Positions 42,353 through 51,712 of a DNA stretch of 56,267 nucleotides are shown in pieces. Made by a program: the position numbers and the translations under genes. The notes under the pieces are model-generated. The model did no database searches, had not been told where the DNA came from, and was given only the letters and a program-made list of their open reading frames with translations. The stretch is from Nocardiopsis sp. MG754419 (GTDB lineage: Bacteria > Actinomycetota > Actinomycetes > Streptosporangiales > Streptosporangiaceae), in NCBI RefSeq assembly GCF_018207095.1, contig NZ_QOCZ01000015.1, forward strand, positions 1-56,267, in the 5' to 3' direction. Every line of letters starts with the position of its first letter. Positions within the stretch are counted from its first letter, which is position 1.

Positions 42353-42997
42353 ATGGACCTGAACCTGCCCCAACGGCTCTACCTGCTGGGCTACGACGTC
42401 GACAGGGGACGCCCGGACCCGGTCGGCAACGCTCAGCGAGGGCGGCTGCTGTGCGCGGCGGCGGTGGTCGACCTCATCGGCCGGGGACTGCTGCGCGAAC
42501 GCGACGGCCGGGTGGAACGCACACTCTCCTCCCGGACGCCCGACGACCGGCTGCTGTCCCTGGTGCTGTCGGGCGTCCCGTCGCACCGACCGCGCCACTG
42601 GGTCGACCTCGTCCACCGCCGCATGGTGGAGTCCGAGGAACACGTGCGTGACGGGCTCGCCGCCCGCGGGGTGATCACCGTCGGCGGACGCCGGATCCTG
42701 GGATTGTTCCCGTCCCGCACGATCACACTCACCGACGCCGACCGTGTCCGTGGGCTGCACGCGCGCACGCGCGCCGCGGTCGTCGAGGAACACGACGTCG
42801 CCGCCGTGGACGGGGAAGACCTCGCCCTGGCCGTGATCGCCTCCGAGGGAGAGATCCAGACGGCGTTCACGGCCCGGGAGCGGTGGGACCACCGCAGGAC
42901 CCTGGCGGCGTTCCACGGTCGCTTCGACGCCGCGTTCCCGGGGCTGCGCACCGCCATCGGCACCGCCGTGCGCGCCTCGAAGGGCCCCACCGGCTGA
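42353..42997 (+). CDS. GPP34/GOLPH3-family protein
   Basis: 214 residues. The GPP34 fold is recognisable from NLPQRLYLLGYD, CAAAVVDLIGRGLLRERDG and GLFPSRTITLTDADRV. In eukaryotes GOLPH3 binds PI4P on Golgi membranes; in actinomycetes members are common and mostly uncharacterised, with a membrane-lipid-binding role suspected. ATG 42353 follows GAGGAGA; an ATG-less extension upstream is not needed. Last gene of the exporter unit, which makes a membrane-linked role plausible. Confidence 0.85.
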   Translation: MDLNLPQRLYLLGYDVDRGRPDPVGNAQRGRLLCAAAVVDLIGRGLLRERDGRVERTLSSRTPDDRLLSLVLSGVPSHRPRHWVDLVHRRMVESEEHVRDGLAARGVITVGGRRILGLFPSRTITLTDADRVRGLHARTRAAVVEEHDVAAVDGEDLALAVIASEGEIQTAFTARERWDHRRTLAAFHGRFDAAFPGLRTAIGTAVRASKGPTG

Positions 42998-43344
42998 GAC
43001 CGGCCCTTCCGCGCTCCCGCCGGGTGCCGTCGTGTCCCTCCCGGCGACGGCCCCGGACGAGGCCTCGCCCGAGAGGCACGGCACACGTGAGCGTGGGGGT
43101 GCGTCCCGCTGGGGGAGCGCACCGGGGCCGCCTGCGCGCGGTGTCCGCGCGCCGGGGGCCCGGCGTACTGCGGCGCGTGCCCCGAACGGCCACCCCTGGC
43201 GCGCCCCCACCAGTGACGCCACGTCACGGGCACCTCCGAGAAAAGTCACGCGCCAACGGTGACGTGGCCGCACTGCCCGTGACCGGTGCCCGGGAGCGAG
43301 GCTGTCACCATGCCCGCGAACGCTTCGACCTGGAGTCCACCACG
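42998..43344. other. Intergenic region with DUF418 promoter
   Basis: About 350 bp after the GPP34 gene. The first 200 bp show nothing convincing; the rest contains the duplicated operator (43214-43278) and the DUF418 promoter. Confidence 0.5.
43214..43278 (+). promoter_or_regulatory. Composite operator/promoter of the DUF418 gene
   Basis: TGACG-CCA-CGTCA (43214-43226), half site AAGTCA (43243-43248) and GTGACGTGGCCGCACTGCCC (43259-43278). The two TGACG elements start 46 bases apart, against 47 in the copy before the ABC exporter, and similarity continues through GCACTGCCC into the leader. Confidence 0.7.
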
Positions 43345-44565
43345 ATGACGCTCCATCGCCCCGACACCCCCGCCACCGCAGTCCGGTCGACACCGGTCGC
43401 CGAACGCGCCCTGGCGCCGGACCTGGCGCGCGGCACGATGCTGCTGTTGATCGCCCTGGCCCACGTGCCCTGGTTCCTCTACGAGACCCCGGTGGGCGCC
43501 ACGATGCTGCACCCCATCGAGGGCGGCATCGCCGACCGGATCGCGCAGGCCCTGACCGTGATCATCGTGGACGCCCGCACCCACACCATGTTCGGGTTCC
43601 TCTTCGCCTACGGCGTCGGCCAGCTGTACGTACGCCAGACCTCGCGCGGCACCGACCCCCGGGACGCCCGCCGGCTCCTGCGCCGCCGCCACCTCTGGAT
43701 GCTCGTCTTCGGCGCGGTGCACGCCACCCTGCTGTGGCAGGGCGACATCATCGGGGTCTACGGCCTCATCGGGCTGATCATGGTGCCGCTGTTCCTCGGC
43801 CGCACCGATCGCACCCTCCGGATCTGGATCATCTGCCTGCTGGTCGTGGGCGCCCTGATCACCCTCGCCTCCACCATCGCGGGCATGACGCAGACCCCCG
43901 ACGCGGCCGTGACGGCCGACCTCCAGCGGCTCAGCATCGCCGAGACCGACTACGTGGACTCCGCCGCGATCCGCTTCCCCACCTGGCTGGTCACCCTGTT
44001 CTCCGGCCTGTTCACCCTCGCCCTGCCGACGGCGTTCCTCATCGGTATGCTCGCGGCCCGGCACCGTCTCCTGGAAGAGCCCGCCCGCCACCTGTCGCTG
44101 CTGCGCAGGGTCGCGTTCCTGGGCATCCTCGTCGGTTGGACCACCGGTGTCGTCCAGGCACTCCAGCACGTGGGCGTCCTGGACGTGCTCCCCCCGACCG
44201 CTCTGGGCGGGGCGCACTTCTACACCGGCATCTTCGCCGGCGTGGGCTACGCCGCGCTCTTCGGGCTCATCGCCCACCGCATCGACACGCGCCGCACCCG
44301 GGAGGCCCTGCCGGTGCGCGCCCTGGTGGCCCTGGGCCGGCGCTCCCTCAGCGGCTACCTCGCCCAGTCGCTGGTGTTCGCCCCGTTCCTGGCGGCCTGG
44401 GGTCTGGGGCTCGGCGTCCACCTGTCGAGCTGGTCCGCGGCGCTCGTGGCCGTGGCCACCTGGCTGTGCACCGTGGTGCTGGCGTTCTGGATGGACCGCG
44501 CCGGGGTGCGCGGTCCGGCGGAGACGCTGCTGCGTCGACTCACCTACCGCGGCGCACGGAGCTGA
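43345..44565 (+). CDS. DUF418-family integral membrane protein
   Basis: 406 residues with about ten transmembrane helices. Typical features are the N-terminal DLARGTMLLLIALAHVP, FLFAYGVG before RRRHLWMLVFGAVHATLLWQGDI, and the C-terminal LVALGRRSLSGYLAQSLVF, shared with DUF418/YeiB proteins, which are distantly acyltransferase-like. Function unknown. ATG 43345 has GGAG nine bases upstream. It has its own copy of the exporter operator and so is expected in the same regulon. Confidence 0.9.
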   Translation: MTLHRPDTPATAVRSTPVAERALAPDLARGTMLLLIALAHVPWFLYETPVGATMLHPIEGGIADRIAQALTVIIVDARTHTMFGFLFAYGVGQLYVRQTSRGTDPRDARRLLRRRHLWMLVFGAVHATLLWQGDIIGVYGLIGLIMVPLFLGRTDRTLRIWIICLLVVGALITLASTIAGMTQTPDAAVTADLQRLSIAETDYVDSAAIRFPTWLVTLFSGLFTLALPTAFLIGMLAARHRLLEEPARHLSLLRRVAFLGILVGWTTGVVQALQHVGVLDVLPPTALGGAHFYTGIFAGVGYAALFGLIAHRIDTRRTREALPVRALVALGRRSLSGYLAQSLVFAPFLAAWGLGLGVHLSSWSAALVAVATWLCTVVLAFWMDRAGVRGPAETLLRRLTYRGARS

Positions 44566-44608
44566 CACGCGTGCGGGCGCCCGGGCTCGGGACCGGGCGC
44601 CCGCCTCC

Positions 44609-44640
44609 GGTGGTCCCGGACCGAACGGTCCGGGACCACC
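44609..44640. terminator. Bidirectional terminator between DUF418 and CPBP genes
   Basis: Perfect 14-bp stem (GGTGGTCCCGGACC) with loop GAAC between two convergent genes. Confidence 0.85.
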
Positions 44641-44646
44641 GCCGTC

Positions 44647-45522
44647 TCAGACCGGGAGCCAGTCGATCCGGCCGATCAGGTACACGGCCCCCACGAACGC
44701 CACGATGTCGATCACCGTGTGCGCCACCACCAGGGGCATGACACGGCCGTAGCGCAGGTAGAACCAGCCGAACACCAGTCCCATGACCAGGTTCCCGAAG
44801 AACATGCCCACCCCCTGGTAGAGGTGGTAGAAGGCGCGCAGGACCGAGCTCGCCACCACGGCCTTCCACGGTGACCAGCCCATCTGACCGAGTCGGTGCA
44901 GTAGGTATCCGACCACGATCACCTCCTCCAGGACCCCGTTCTTGAGCGCCTGCAGGATCAACACGGGCACGTCCCACCACTGGCCCTCCAGGGTGCTGGG
45001 GACGATGGTGCGGGTCAGCCCCAGCTGCCACGAGACCAGGTACACGACCAGGCCACCGGCACCGATCAGCCCGGCCAACAGCAGCCCGCTCCAGGTGTCG
45101 AACCAGGGGCGTCGCCCATCGAATCCCAACGTGCGCGCCGACTCCCCGGTGCGGTGCATCAGGTACACCACCAGCGCGACCGGGGCCATCGCGAAGATCA
45201 CCGCGTACAGCTGGAACGACAGGTCGAGCCACGGCCGGTCCTCGGCCCGGGAGCGGATCAGGTTCGCGGTCTGATCGGCCATCGACTCCGGCGCCGTGAG
45301 CACGCCGAGGAACGAGATGGTCGCCGAGATCGCGGCGGCGCCCAGGGACAGGGCGAGCACGCACAGGATCTCCCAGCGCAGCAGGGAGCGGCCGGGCAAC
45401 AGGTTCGGGATCGTGGTGGTCACGGCCGGGCCCGGGGCCTTCGCGGGGCTGTCGGGAGTCGGCACGGGGCCCGCGAGGGAAGGAGTGGGCTCGCTCGGGT
45501 CCGGGTGGATTCTGTCGGTCAC
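44647..45522 (-). CDS. CPBP-family intramembrane metalloprotease-like protein
   Basis: 291 residues from GTG 45522 (MTDRIHPDPSEP), the first start giving a normal N-terminus. About eight transmembrane helices. The Abi/CPBP signature is present as KNGVLEEVIVVGYLLHRL (motif 1, Glu-Glu), FYHLYQG (motif 2, His) and VAHTVIDIV (motif 3, His). These are the expected metal/active-site residues, so an active CAAX-type protease is plausible; the substrate is unknown. Confidence 0.88.
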   Translation of the reverse strand: MTDRIHPDPSEPTPSLAGPVPTPDSPAKAPGPAVTTTIPNLLPGRSLLRWEILCVLALSLGAAAISATISFLGVLTAPESMADQTANLIRSRAEDRPWLDLSFQLYAVIFAMAPVALVVYLMHRTGESARTLGFDGRRPWFDTWSGLLLAGLIGAGGLVVYLVSWQLGLTRTIVPSTLEGQWWDVPVLILQALKNGVLEEVIVVGYLLHRLGQMGWSPWKAVVASSVLRAFYHLYQGVGMFFGNLVMGLVFGWFYLRYGRVMPLVVAHTVIDIVAFVGAVYLIGRIDWLPV

Positions 45523-45670
45523 GAGTCGAATGTACCCGTGGGTCCCGAGGCGCGCTGGAGTGTCGTCGGTGGCTCGGAGGCGGTGCGCGGCTCGGCGCCC
45601 GGGGCACGGGGCGGGCGGCGCCGCGTCCTCGCCGTCCCGCCCGTGCGGTGGTGCGGTGTGGGGTCGGGGG

Positions 45671-45883
45671 TCAGTCGTCGTCCTCTTCGAGGCCGTCGTC
45701 CATGCCGTCCTCTTCCATGCCGTCGTCGAGACCGTCCTCGCCTTCGAGCTCGACGCCCGGGTCGTCGGTGGCGGTGTCCTCACAGGCGGCGACACCGAGG
45801 ACGGCGACGGCCGCGATCGCGCCTCCGGCCAGCACGCGTCGACCGGTGGTGAGCAACTCCTTGCTGATGTCCTCGAGCTTCAC
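45671..45883 (-). CDS. Small acidic lipoprotein
   Basis: 70 residues from GTG 45883, which has GGAG five bases upstream. A signal sequence RRVLAGGAIAAVAVLG ends in lipobox GVAAC. The mature part is about 35 residues and almost entirely Asp/Glu/Gly (ELEGEDGLDDGMEEDGMDD). Probably tethered outside the membrane; might bind cations. The frame is open upstream but that part is Arg-rich and unsupported. No family recognised. Confidence 0.65.
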   Translation of the reverse strand: MKLEDISKELLTTGRRVLAGGAIAAVAVLGVAACEDTATDDPGVELEGEDGLDDGMEEDGMDDGLEEDDD

Positions 45884-46552
45884 AGTGACTCCATGTGATC
45901 GGGGATGTGTGCCGTGGGTCCACCCGTACGAACGCCGACGGCCGGCTCTTCGAGAGCGACCACGGGGACGACGCGTATCGGATGTTATCGTTCCGTGACC
46001 CATGCGTTTTTCACCCTAGAGGTGTTTCTCCGGCGTGAACAGGGGGGTGATCACGATTTCCCCGGTGTCGGTCATCGGATACCCCTTCGTCCCTGGTAGA
46101 GGGGTATAAGGACGTTCATCCGGCGTCGGGTCGGCGATTTCCGACCCTTTCTCCGGCCGTTTTCCGAGGGATGCGTGTGCCGTTCCCGGGTGCATCCGCC
46201 GAGGGCAAGGGAACGGCGGTGGAACGTGAGGCGAACGGGAGGAACGGCCCGGCGCACGGGGTGATTCTCCCGGGTCGGGAAGGGGTCCTGCGCGTTCGGT
46301 GGCACGCCGCAGGTCGCCTCCCCACGGTCACCCGGAGTCACTTGTTTCTCGATGGTCACCCGATCATCGGGCGTATCACCCGACACCGAGCGGTGCGCTC
46401 CCGTTCGGTCGGTACCCGGGCACGAAGCGACCGTCGGCCCCGCGCGTGTGACACGGAGCGCGCGGGGCCGACGGCCAGGGGGGGAGGCCGTCCCGCCCCG
46501 CCCCAGCCACGAAAGCGGGGAGGGACGACCTCGGGGGAAGCGAAGACCAGAA
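45884..46552. other. Long intergenic region upstream of the small lipoprotein
   Basis: About 670 bp without a supported gene. It holds an 8-bp inverted repeat ATACCCCT...AGGGGTAT at 46079-46107 and the aceA terminator at 46431-46474. Part of it (45890-46120) is lower in GC and probably the lipoprotein promoter and leader. Confidence 0.5.
46431..46474 (-). terminator. Terminator of isocitrate lyase gene
   Basis: Perfect 16-bp stem (left arm CCGTCGGCCCCGCGCG) with a 12-base loop, about 80 bases beyond the aceA stop codon. Confidence 0.8.
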
Positions 46553-47851
<1,299 letters not shown>

Positions 47852-48036
47852 GTTCGTTCCCGCCTTACGTGTAGTCCCCATGGTCTTCACACCGGTCGAG
47901 GGTGGTTCTGCCGGGGCCGGGGGCTGAGCCCCGAGCGGTAAGTTCCCCGCCGGTAACTATGATTCTTGGGCAAGATCCAGAGCTTTTCCACGCGAAATCG
48001 GGCGAAGATCGTCGTTTCTTTCCCTAGGATGAAGCC
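47852..48036. promoter_or_regulatory. aceA/ramB divergent control region
   Basis: Contains the inverted repeat TCTTG-GG-CAAGA (about 47963-47974), CGGTAAGTT and CGGTAACTA direct repeats (about 47936-47960), and CCTAGGAT seven to eight bases before the ramB ATG, compatible with a leaderless -10 element. Candidate RamB sites, unproven. Confidence 0.45.
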
Positions 48037-49509
48037 ATGGCGTACTTTGGTGCTGAAGAAATACCGTCTTTGACAGGTGACCTAGATCTCGTCACCTTCG
48101 GCCAGCGGCTCCGTCACCTGCGGCGGGCCCGCGGGATGACCCTCTCCGACCTGGGGGAGCGCGTGGGGCGGGCGCCCTCGCAACTCTCGCTGTTGGAGAA
48201 CGGAAAACGTGAACCCAAGCTCTCCCTCCTCGCGTCCCTGTCGTCGGCGCTCGGGGTGTCGGTGGAGGAACTGCTCTCCAAGCAGCCCCCGAGCCGGCGC
48301 GCGCAACTGGAGATCTCCGTCGAGGAGGCCCAGCGCGACCCCCTGTACCAGGACCTCAACCTCCCGCACCTGAAGATCGGCAAGCGGGTCCCCAACGACG
48401 TCCTCGAACACATCGTCGGCCTGTACGACGAACTCAAGCGACGCCACGCCAAGCCCACCGCCACCCCGGAGGAGGCCCGCCGGGCCAACGCCGACCTTCG
48501 GCGTCAGATGCGCGAGCGCGGCAACTACTTCGAGAGCATCGAACGGTCCGCCGCCGAGACCCTGGAGGCCGTCAACTACACCGCCGGGCCCCTCTCCCAG
48601 GGGCAGATCCTGGCGATCGCCACCCACCACGGTTTCTCCCTGAAGTACGTGCAGGACCTGCCGCGCTCCGTGCGCTCCCTCACCGACCACGTCAACCGGC
48701 GGATCTACCTCAAGCGCGAGACCAGCCTGGGCATGCACAGCCCGCGCACGATCCTCCTGCAGACCCTCGGCCACGTGATCCTGGGGCACAACCGGCCCAA
48801 GGACTTCGGTGACTTCCTGCGCCAGCGGGTGGAGGCCAACTACTTCGCCGCGGCCGTGCTCATCCCCGAGACCACGGCGGTGACCTACCTCCAGGAGGCC
48901 AAGAAGGCCCGCGACCTGTCGGTGGAGGACCTGCGCGACGTCTACTCGGTCTCCTACGAGATGGCCGCGCACCGGTTCACCAACCTCGCCCACCGCCACC
49001 TCGACCTCGTCTGCCACTTCATCCGCAACGACGAGACAGGCATCATCTACAAGGCCTACGAGAACGACGGACTCGTCTTCCCCACCGACGACACCGGCGC
49101 CATCGAGGGCCAACGCATGTGCCGCCAGTGGTCGGGCCGTCAGGTGTTCCAGTCGCCGGACCGGTACTCGATCTACTACCAGTACACCGACAAGCCCAAC
49201 GGCACCCACTGGTGCGTGGCGCACGTCGACCCCAGCCGTGAGCGCAACTTCGCCATCACCCTGGGCGTGCCCTACAAGGAGTCGCGCTGGTTCCGCGGGC
49301 GTGAGACCACCAACCGCACCAAGTCCAACTGCCCCAGCGGCGAGTGCTGCGTGCGGCCGCCCGCGGACCTGGCCAACCGCTGGGAGGGCAACGTGTGGCC
49401 CTCGGCCCGCGCCCACTCCCACGTGTTGTCCGCGCTGCCCTCGGGCACCTTCCCCGGCGTGGACGAACACGACGTCTACACCTTCCTGGAGAAGCACAAC
49501 GCCGAGTGA
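48037..49509 (+). CDS. ramB: RamB-type XRE regulator of acetate metabolism
   Basis: 490 residues. An N-terminal XRE helix-turn-helix (about 18-75; MTLSDLGERVGRAPSQLSLLENG), a middle IrrE-like zinc-peptidase-derived domain (TLGHVILGHNR), and the C-terminal short-chain acyl-CoA-type domain (DUF2083) with the conserved Cys cluster NCPSGECCVRPP. In Corynebacterium RamB represses aceA and aceB depending on carbon source; the divergent aceA gene fits. Length matches the family. A mycobacterial RamB relative is redox/propionate responsive, so the effector is uncertain. Confidence 0.92.
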   Translation: MAYFGAEEIPSLTGDLDLVTFGQRLRHLRRARGMTLSDLGERVGRAPSQLSLLENGKREPKLSLLASLSSALGVSVEELLSKQPPSRRAQLEISVEEAQRDPLYQDLNLPHLKIGKRVPNDVLEHIVGLYDELKRRHAKPTATPEEARRANADLRRQMRERGNYFESIERSAAETLEAVNYTAGPLSQGQILAIATHHGFSLKYVQDLPRSVRSLTDHVNRRIYLKRETSLGMHSPRTILLQTLGHVILGHNRPKDFGDFLRQRVEANYFAAAVLIPETTAVTYLQEAKKARDLSVEDLRDVYSVSYEMAAHRFTNLAHRHLDLVCHFIRNDETGIIYKAYENDGLVFPTDDTGAIEGQRMCRQWSGRQVFQSPDRYSIYYQYTDKPNGTHWCVAHVDPSRERNFAITLGVPYKESRWFRGRETTNRTKSNCPSGECCVRPPADLANRWEGNVWPSARAHSHVLSALPSGTFPGVDEHDVYTFLEKHNAE

Positions 49510-49526
49510 GCCGCCGGGTTCGGCAC

Positions 49527-49578
49527 CACGACGACGCCCGGGGCCGGCGCGCACCCGCCGGCCCTTCGTCGTGTCGTG
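49527..49578. terminator. Bidirectional terminator between ramB and hydroxy-acid oxidase genes
   Basis: Nested hairpin: inner perfect 9-bp stem GGGCCGGCG/CGCCGGCCC (49541-49564) with loop CGCACC, outer complementary ACGACG/CGTCGT arms. Confidence 0.7.
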
Positions 49579-49681
49579 CGGAAGGGCGAGCGGCCCCCTC
49601 ACGGCCGAAGCCCGCACGGGACGGGGAGCGCGGGAGAAGCGAGCACGGCCCGCGACACGGTCACCGTGGGCGGGGCGCGGT

Positions 49682-50842
49682 TCAGGCCCGGCGCTCCTTC
49701 AACGCCGCCGGGGTCAGGTCCGACAGCGACGGGTAGCCGTCCACCGCCATGAGCAGGTCGGCCTCGGCCAACAACGAGCGCAGCACGTGCACCACCCCGT
49801 CCGTCCCGCCCAGCGCCAATCCGTACACGTACGGGCGCCCGACCGCGACCGTCGTGGCGCCCAGCGCCAGCGCCTTGACCACGTCCGACCCCGACCGCAC
49901 CCCGGAGTCGAAGATGATCGGCAGGTCGGTCGCGGCGGCCACGTCCGGCAGACACTCCAGCGCCGGGATGCCTCCGTTGGCCTGCCGACCTCCGTGATTG
50001 GACACGTAGACGGCGTCCACGCCTGCGTCCGCCGCCCGCCGCGCGTCGTCGGGGTGGCAGACGCCCTTGACGATCAGTGGCAGATCGGTCAGGGAACGGA
50101 GCCACGGCAGGTCGTCCCAGGTCAAGGGGTTGCCGAAGAGTCCCGCCCAGTGCGCGACCACCGCGTCCGGTGTCGCGTCCTTACCGACCTGATCCCGGAA
50201 GACCGGGTCCGAGGTGTAATTGGCCAGGCAGTGGCCGCGCAACTGCGGGAAATTCGCGGTCGCCAGGTCGCGCGGACGCCAGCCGGTGATCCAGGTGTCC
50301 AGCGTGACCACGATGCCCCGGAAACCGGCGGCCTCGGCCCGGCGGACCAGACTGGCCGCCAACTCGCGATCGGTGGGCGTGTACAGCTGGAAGAACCCGG
50401 GGGTGTCGCCGAACCGCCCCGCGACCTCCTCCAAGGGGTCCTGCGACAGGGTGGAGGCGATCATCGGCACCCCCGTCCGCGCCGCCGCCTCGGCCGTGGC
50501 GAGATCACCGTGCCCGTCCTGCGAGCACAGGCCGACCACCCCCACCGGGGCCATCATCAGGGGCGAGGGCAGGGTGATCCCGCACAGGTCGACCGACGTG
50601 TCCCGGTCGGTCGCTCCCACGAACATGCGCGGGTACAGGCCCCAGCGATGGAAGGCGGTGGCGTTGGCGTCCTGGGTGTGTTCGTCGCCCGCGCCGCCGG
50701 CGACGTAGGACCACACCGACGGCGGTAGCGCCTCGGCGGCTCTGCGCTCCAGCTCGGTGAAGGTCATGGGGTAGGGCGGTACGACGCCGGTCAGTCCGTT
50801 GAGGTAGATCTCCAACTGGTAGTCGCCGTAACGCGATCCCAT
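49682..50842 (-). CDS. FMN-dependent alpha-hydroxy-acid oxidase (lactate 2-monooxygenase-like)
   Basis: 386 residues. A TIM-barrel flavoenzyme of the glycolate oxidase/lactate oxidase group: N-terminal SVWSYVAGGAGDEHT, MAPVGVVGL, substrate-site FQLYTPTDRE, and the active-site VSNHGGRQANGG with His/Arg, followed by FDSGVRSGSDVVKALALGA. Family members oxidise L-lactate or longer hydroxy acids. The oxygenase/oxidase distinction cannot be made from sequence alone. It lies 58 bases downstream of a TetR gene, with a palindrome overlapping the likely -35 box. Confidence 0.9.
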   Translation of the reverse strand: MGSRYGDYQLEIYLNGLTGVVPPYPMTFTELERRAAEALPPSVWSYVAGGAGDEHTQDANATAFHRWGLYPRMFVGATDRDTSVDLCGITLPSPLMMAPVGVVGLCSQDGHGDLATAEAAARTGVPMIASTLSQDPLEEVAGRFGDTPGFFQLYTPTDRELAASLVRRAEAAGFRGIVVTLDTWITGWRPRDLATANFPQLRGHCLANYTSDPVFRDQVGKDATPDAVVAHWAGLFGNPLTWDDLPWLRSLTDLPLIVKGVCHPDDARRAADAGVDAVYVSNHGGRQANGGIPALECLPDVAAATDLPIIFDSGVRSGSDVVKALALGATTVAVGRPYVYGLALGGTDGVVHVLRSLLAEADLLMAVDGYPSLSDLTPAALKERRA

Positions 50843-50884
50843 GTACGCCTCCGAACGGGAAGGGGGTGACCGGCATCATCCAAG

Positions 50885-50904
50885 TTGACACACGCGTGTG
50901 TCAA
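50885..50904 (-). promoter_or_regulatory. TetR operator: perfect 20-bp palindrome
   Basis: TTGACACACGCGTGTGTCAA, perfectly symmetric. Read on the minus strand its TTGACA is an ideal -35 with GATGAT 18 bases downstream as -10 for the oxidase gene. It also overlaps the stop codon of the TetR gene. Typical position for repression by the neighbouring TetR. Confidence 0.75.
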
Positions 50905-51542
50905 TGTTCGCGCGAACGCAACACCGGCACGAACACCTCGGCGATGTCCCCCGACAGCGCCTCCCGGGTGCGCGAGCGGTCGCCCAGCACCCAGTCGATG
51001 ACCAGCTCATGCGCGGCGCCGACCAAGGCCAGGGCCTGCTTGCCGAAGGGCCGGTCCACCACCGTGCCCTCCCGGGCGCAGCGCTCGTACTCGGAGGTGA
51101 AGACGCCGGCGATCGCGTGCCGCACGGAACGCCGGCGTTCCTCCAGGGCCGGGCTCACCCCCACGCTCTCCACCGAGATGATCCGGGGGCGGCGGGGGTC
51201 GTCCAGGGAGAAGCCCAGGTAGGCGTCGACGGCGGTCATCACCCGGGCCTCCAGGGAGCCCGCCGGGGCGCTCATCGCTCGGGAGATCCGGTCCATCGCG
51301 TCGTCGACCAACATGTCGTAGACCGCGCGCAGAGCCGCTTCCCGGTCGGCGAAGTGTTCGTAGAAGTACCGGTTGGTGAGTTCGGCCTCCCGGCAGATCC
51401 GACCGACCGTCGCGGCGCGAAAGCCCGCGGTGCCGAACACCTCCAGCCCTGCCTCCAGGAGGCGCTGCCGCCGGGCCTCCTGCCGTTCGCGCGGGGGCAT
51501 TCCCCGCCAGGAGCGCACGAGTTCGACGCGTGGTTCACTCAT
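50901..51542 (-). CDS. TetR-family transcriptional repressor
   Basis: 213 residues. The N-terminal TetR HTH (GFRAATVGRICREAELTNRYFYEHFADREA, about 40-70) is clear; the C-terminal ligand domain is all-helical and Arg/Ala-rich. Located directly upstream of the hydroxy-acid oxidase gene in the same direction, with the operator overlapping its last codons. The upstream side faces the CRISPR leader. The effector may be a fatty or hydroxy acid, inferred only from the target gene. Confidence 0.92.
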   Translation of the reverse strand: MSEPRVELVRSWRGMPPRERQEARRQRLLEAGLEVFGTAGFRAATVGRICREAELTNRYFYEHFADREAALRAVYDMLVDDAMDRISRAMSAPAGSLEARVMTAVDAYLGFSLDDPRRPRIISVESVGVSPALEERRRSVRHAIAGVFTSEYERCAREGTVVDRPFGKQALALVGAAHELVIDWVLGDRSRTREALSGDIAEVFVPVLRSREH

Positions 51543-51712
51543 GCCCCCACGCTAGACGGGTCGGATGGTGGGACCCACGACCTTGATCAAGTGGCGCGGT
51601 CGTGCGAATCTTCCTGTGAGCTTCCGGCAATAAGAAGGTGTCCGTTTTGTCCGACTCTCGACAACATGCGAATTCGGCCCCTGCCGCCGGATAGAACCGC
51701 AGGTCAACGAGA
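51543..51712 (+). promoter_or_regulatory. CRISPR leader and TetR promoter region
   Basis: 170 bp between the TetR start and the first repeat. The AT-richer part (51610-51670) is the probable leader promoter. Its last bases before the first repeat are CAACGAGA. Orientation is supported by the degenerate repeat at the opposite end. Confidence 0.55.

Noticed and set aside
41240-44568. Two long minus-strand frames opposite the ABC permease, GPP34 and DUF418 genes
   Set aside because: Shadows; His/Gln/Gly-rich without domain signatures.
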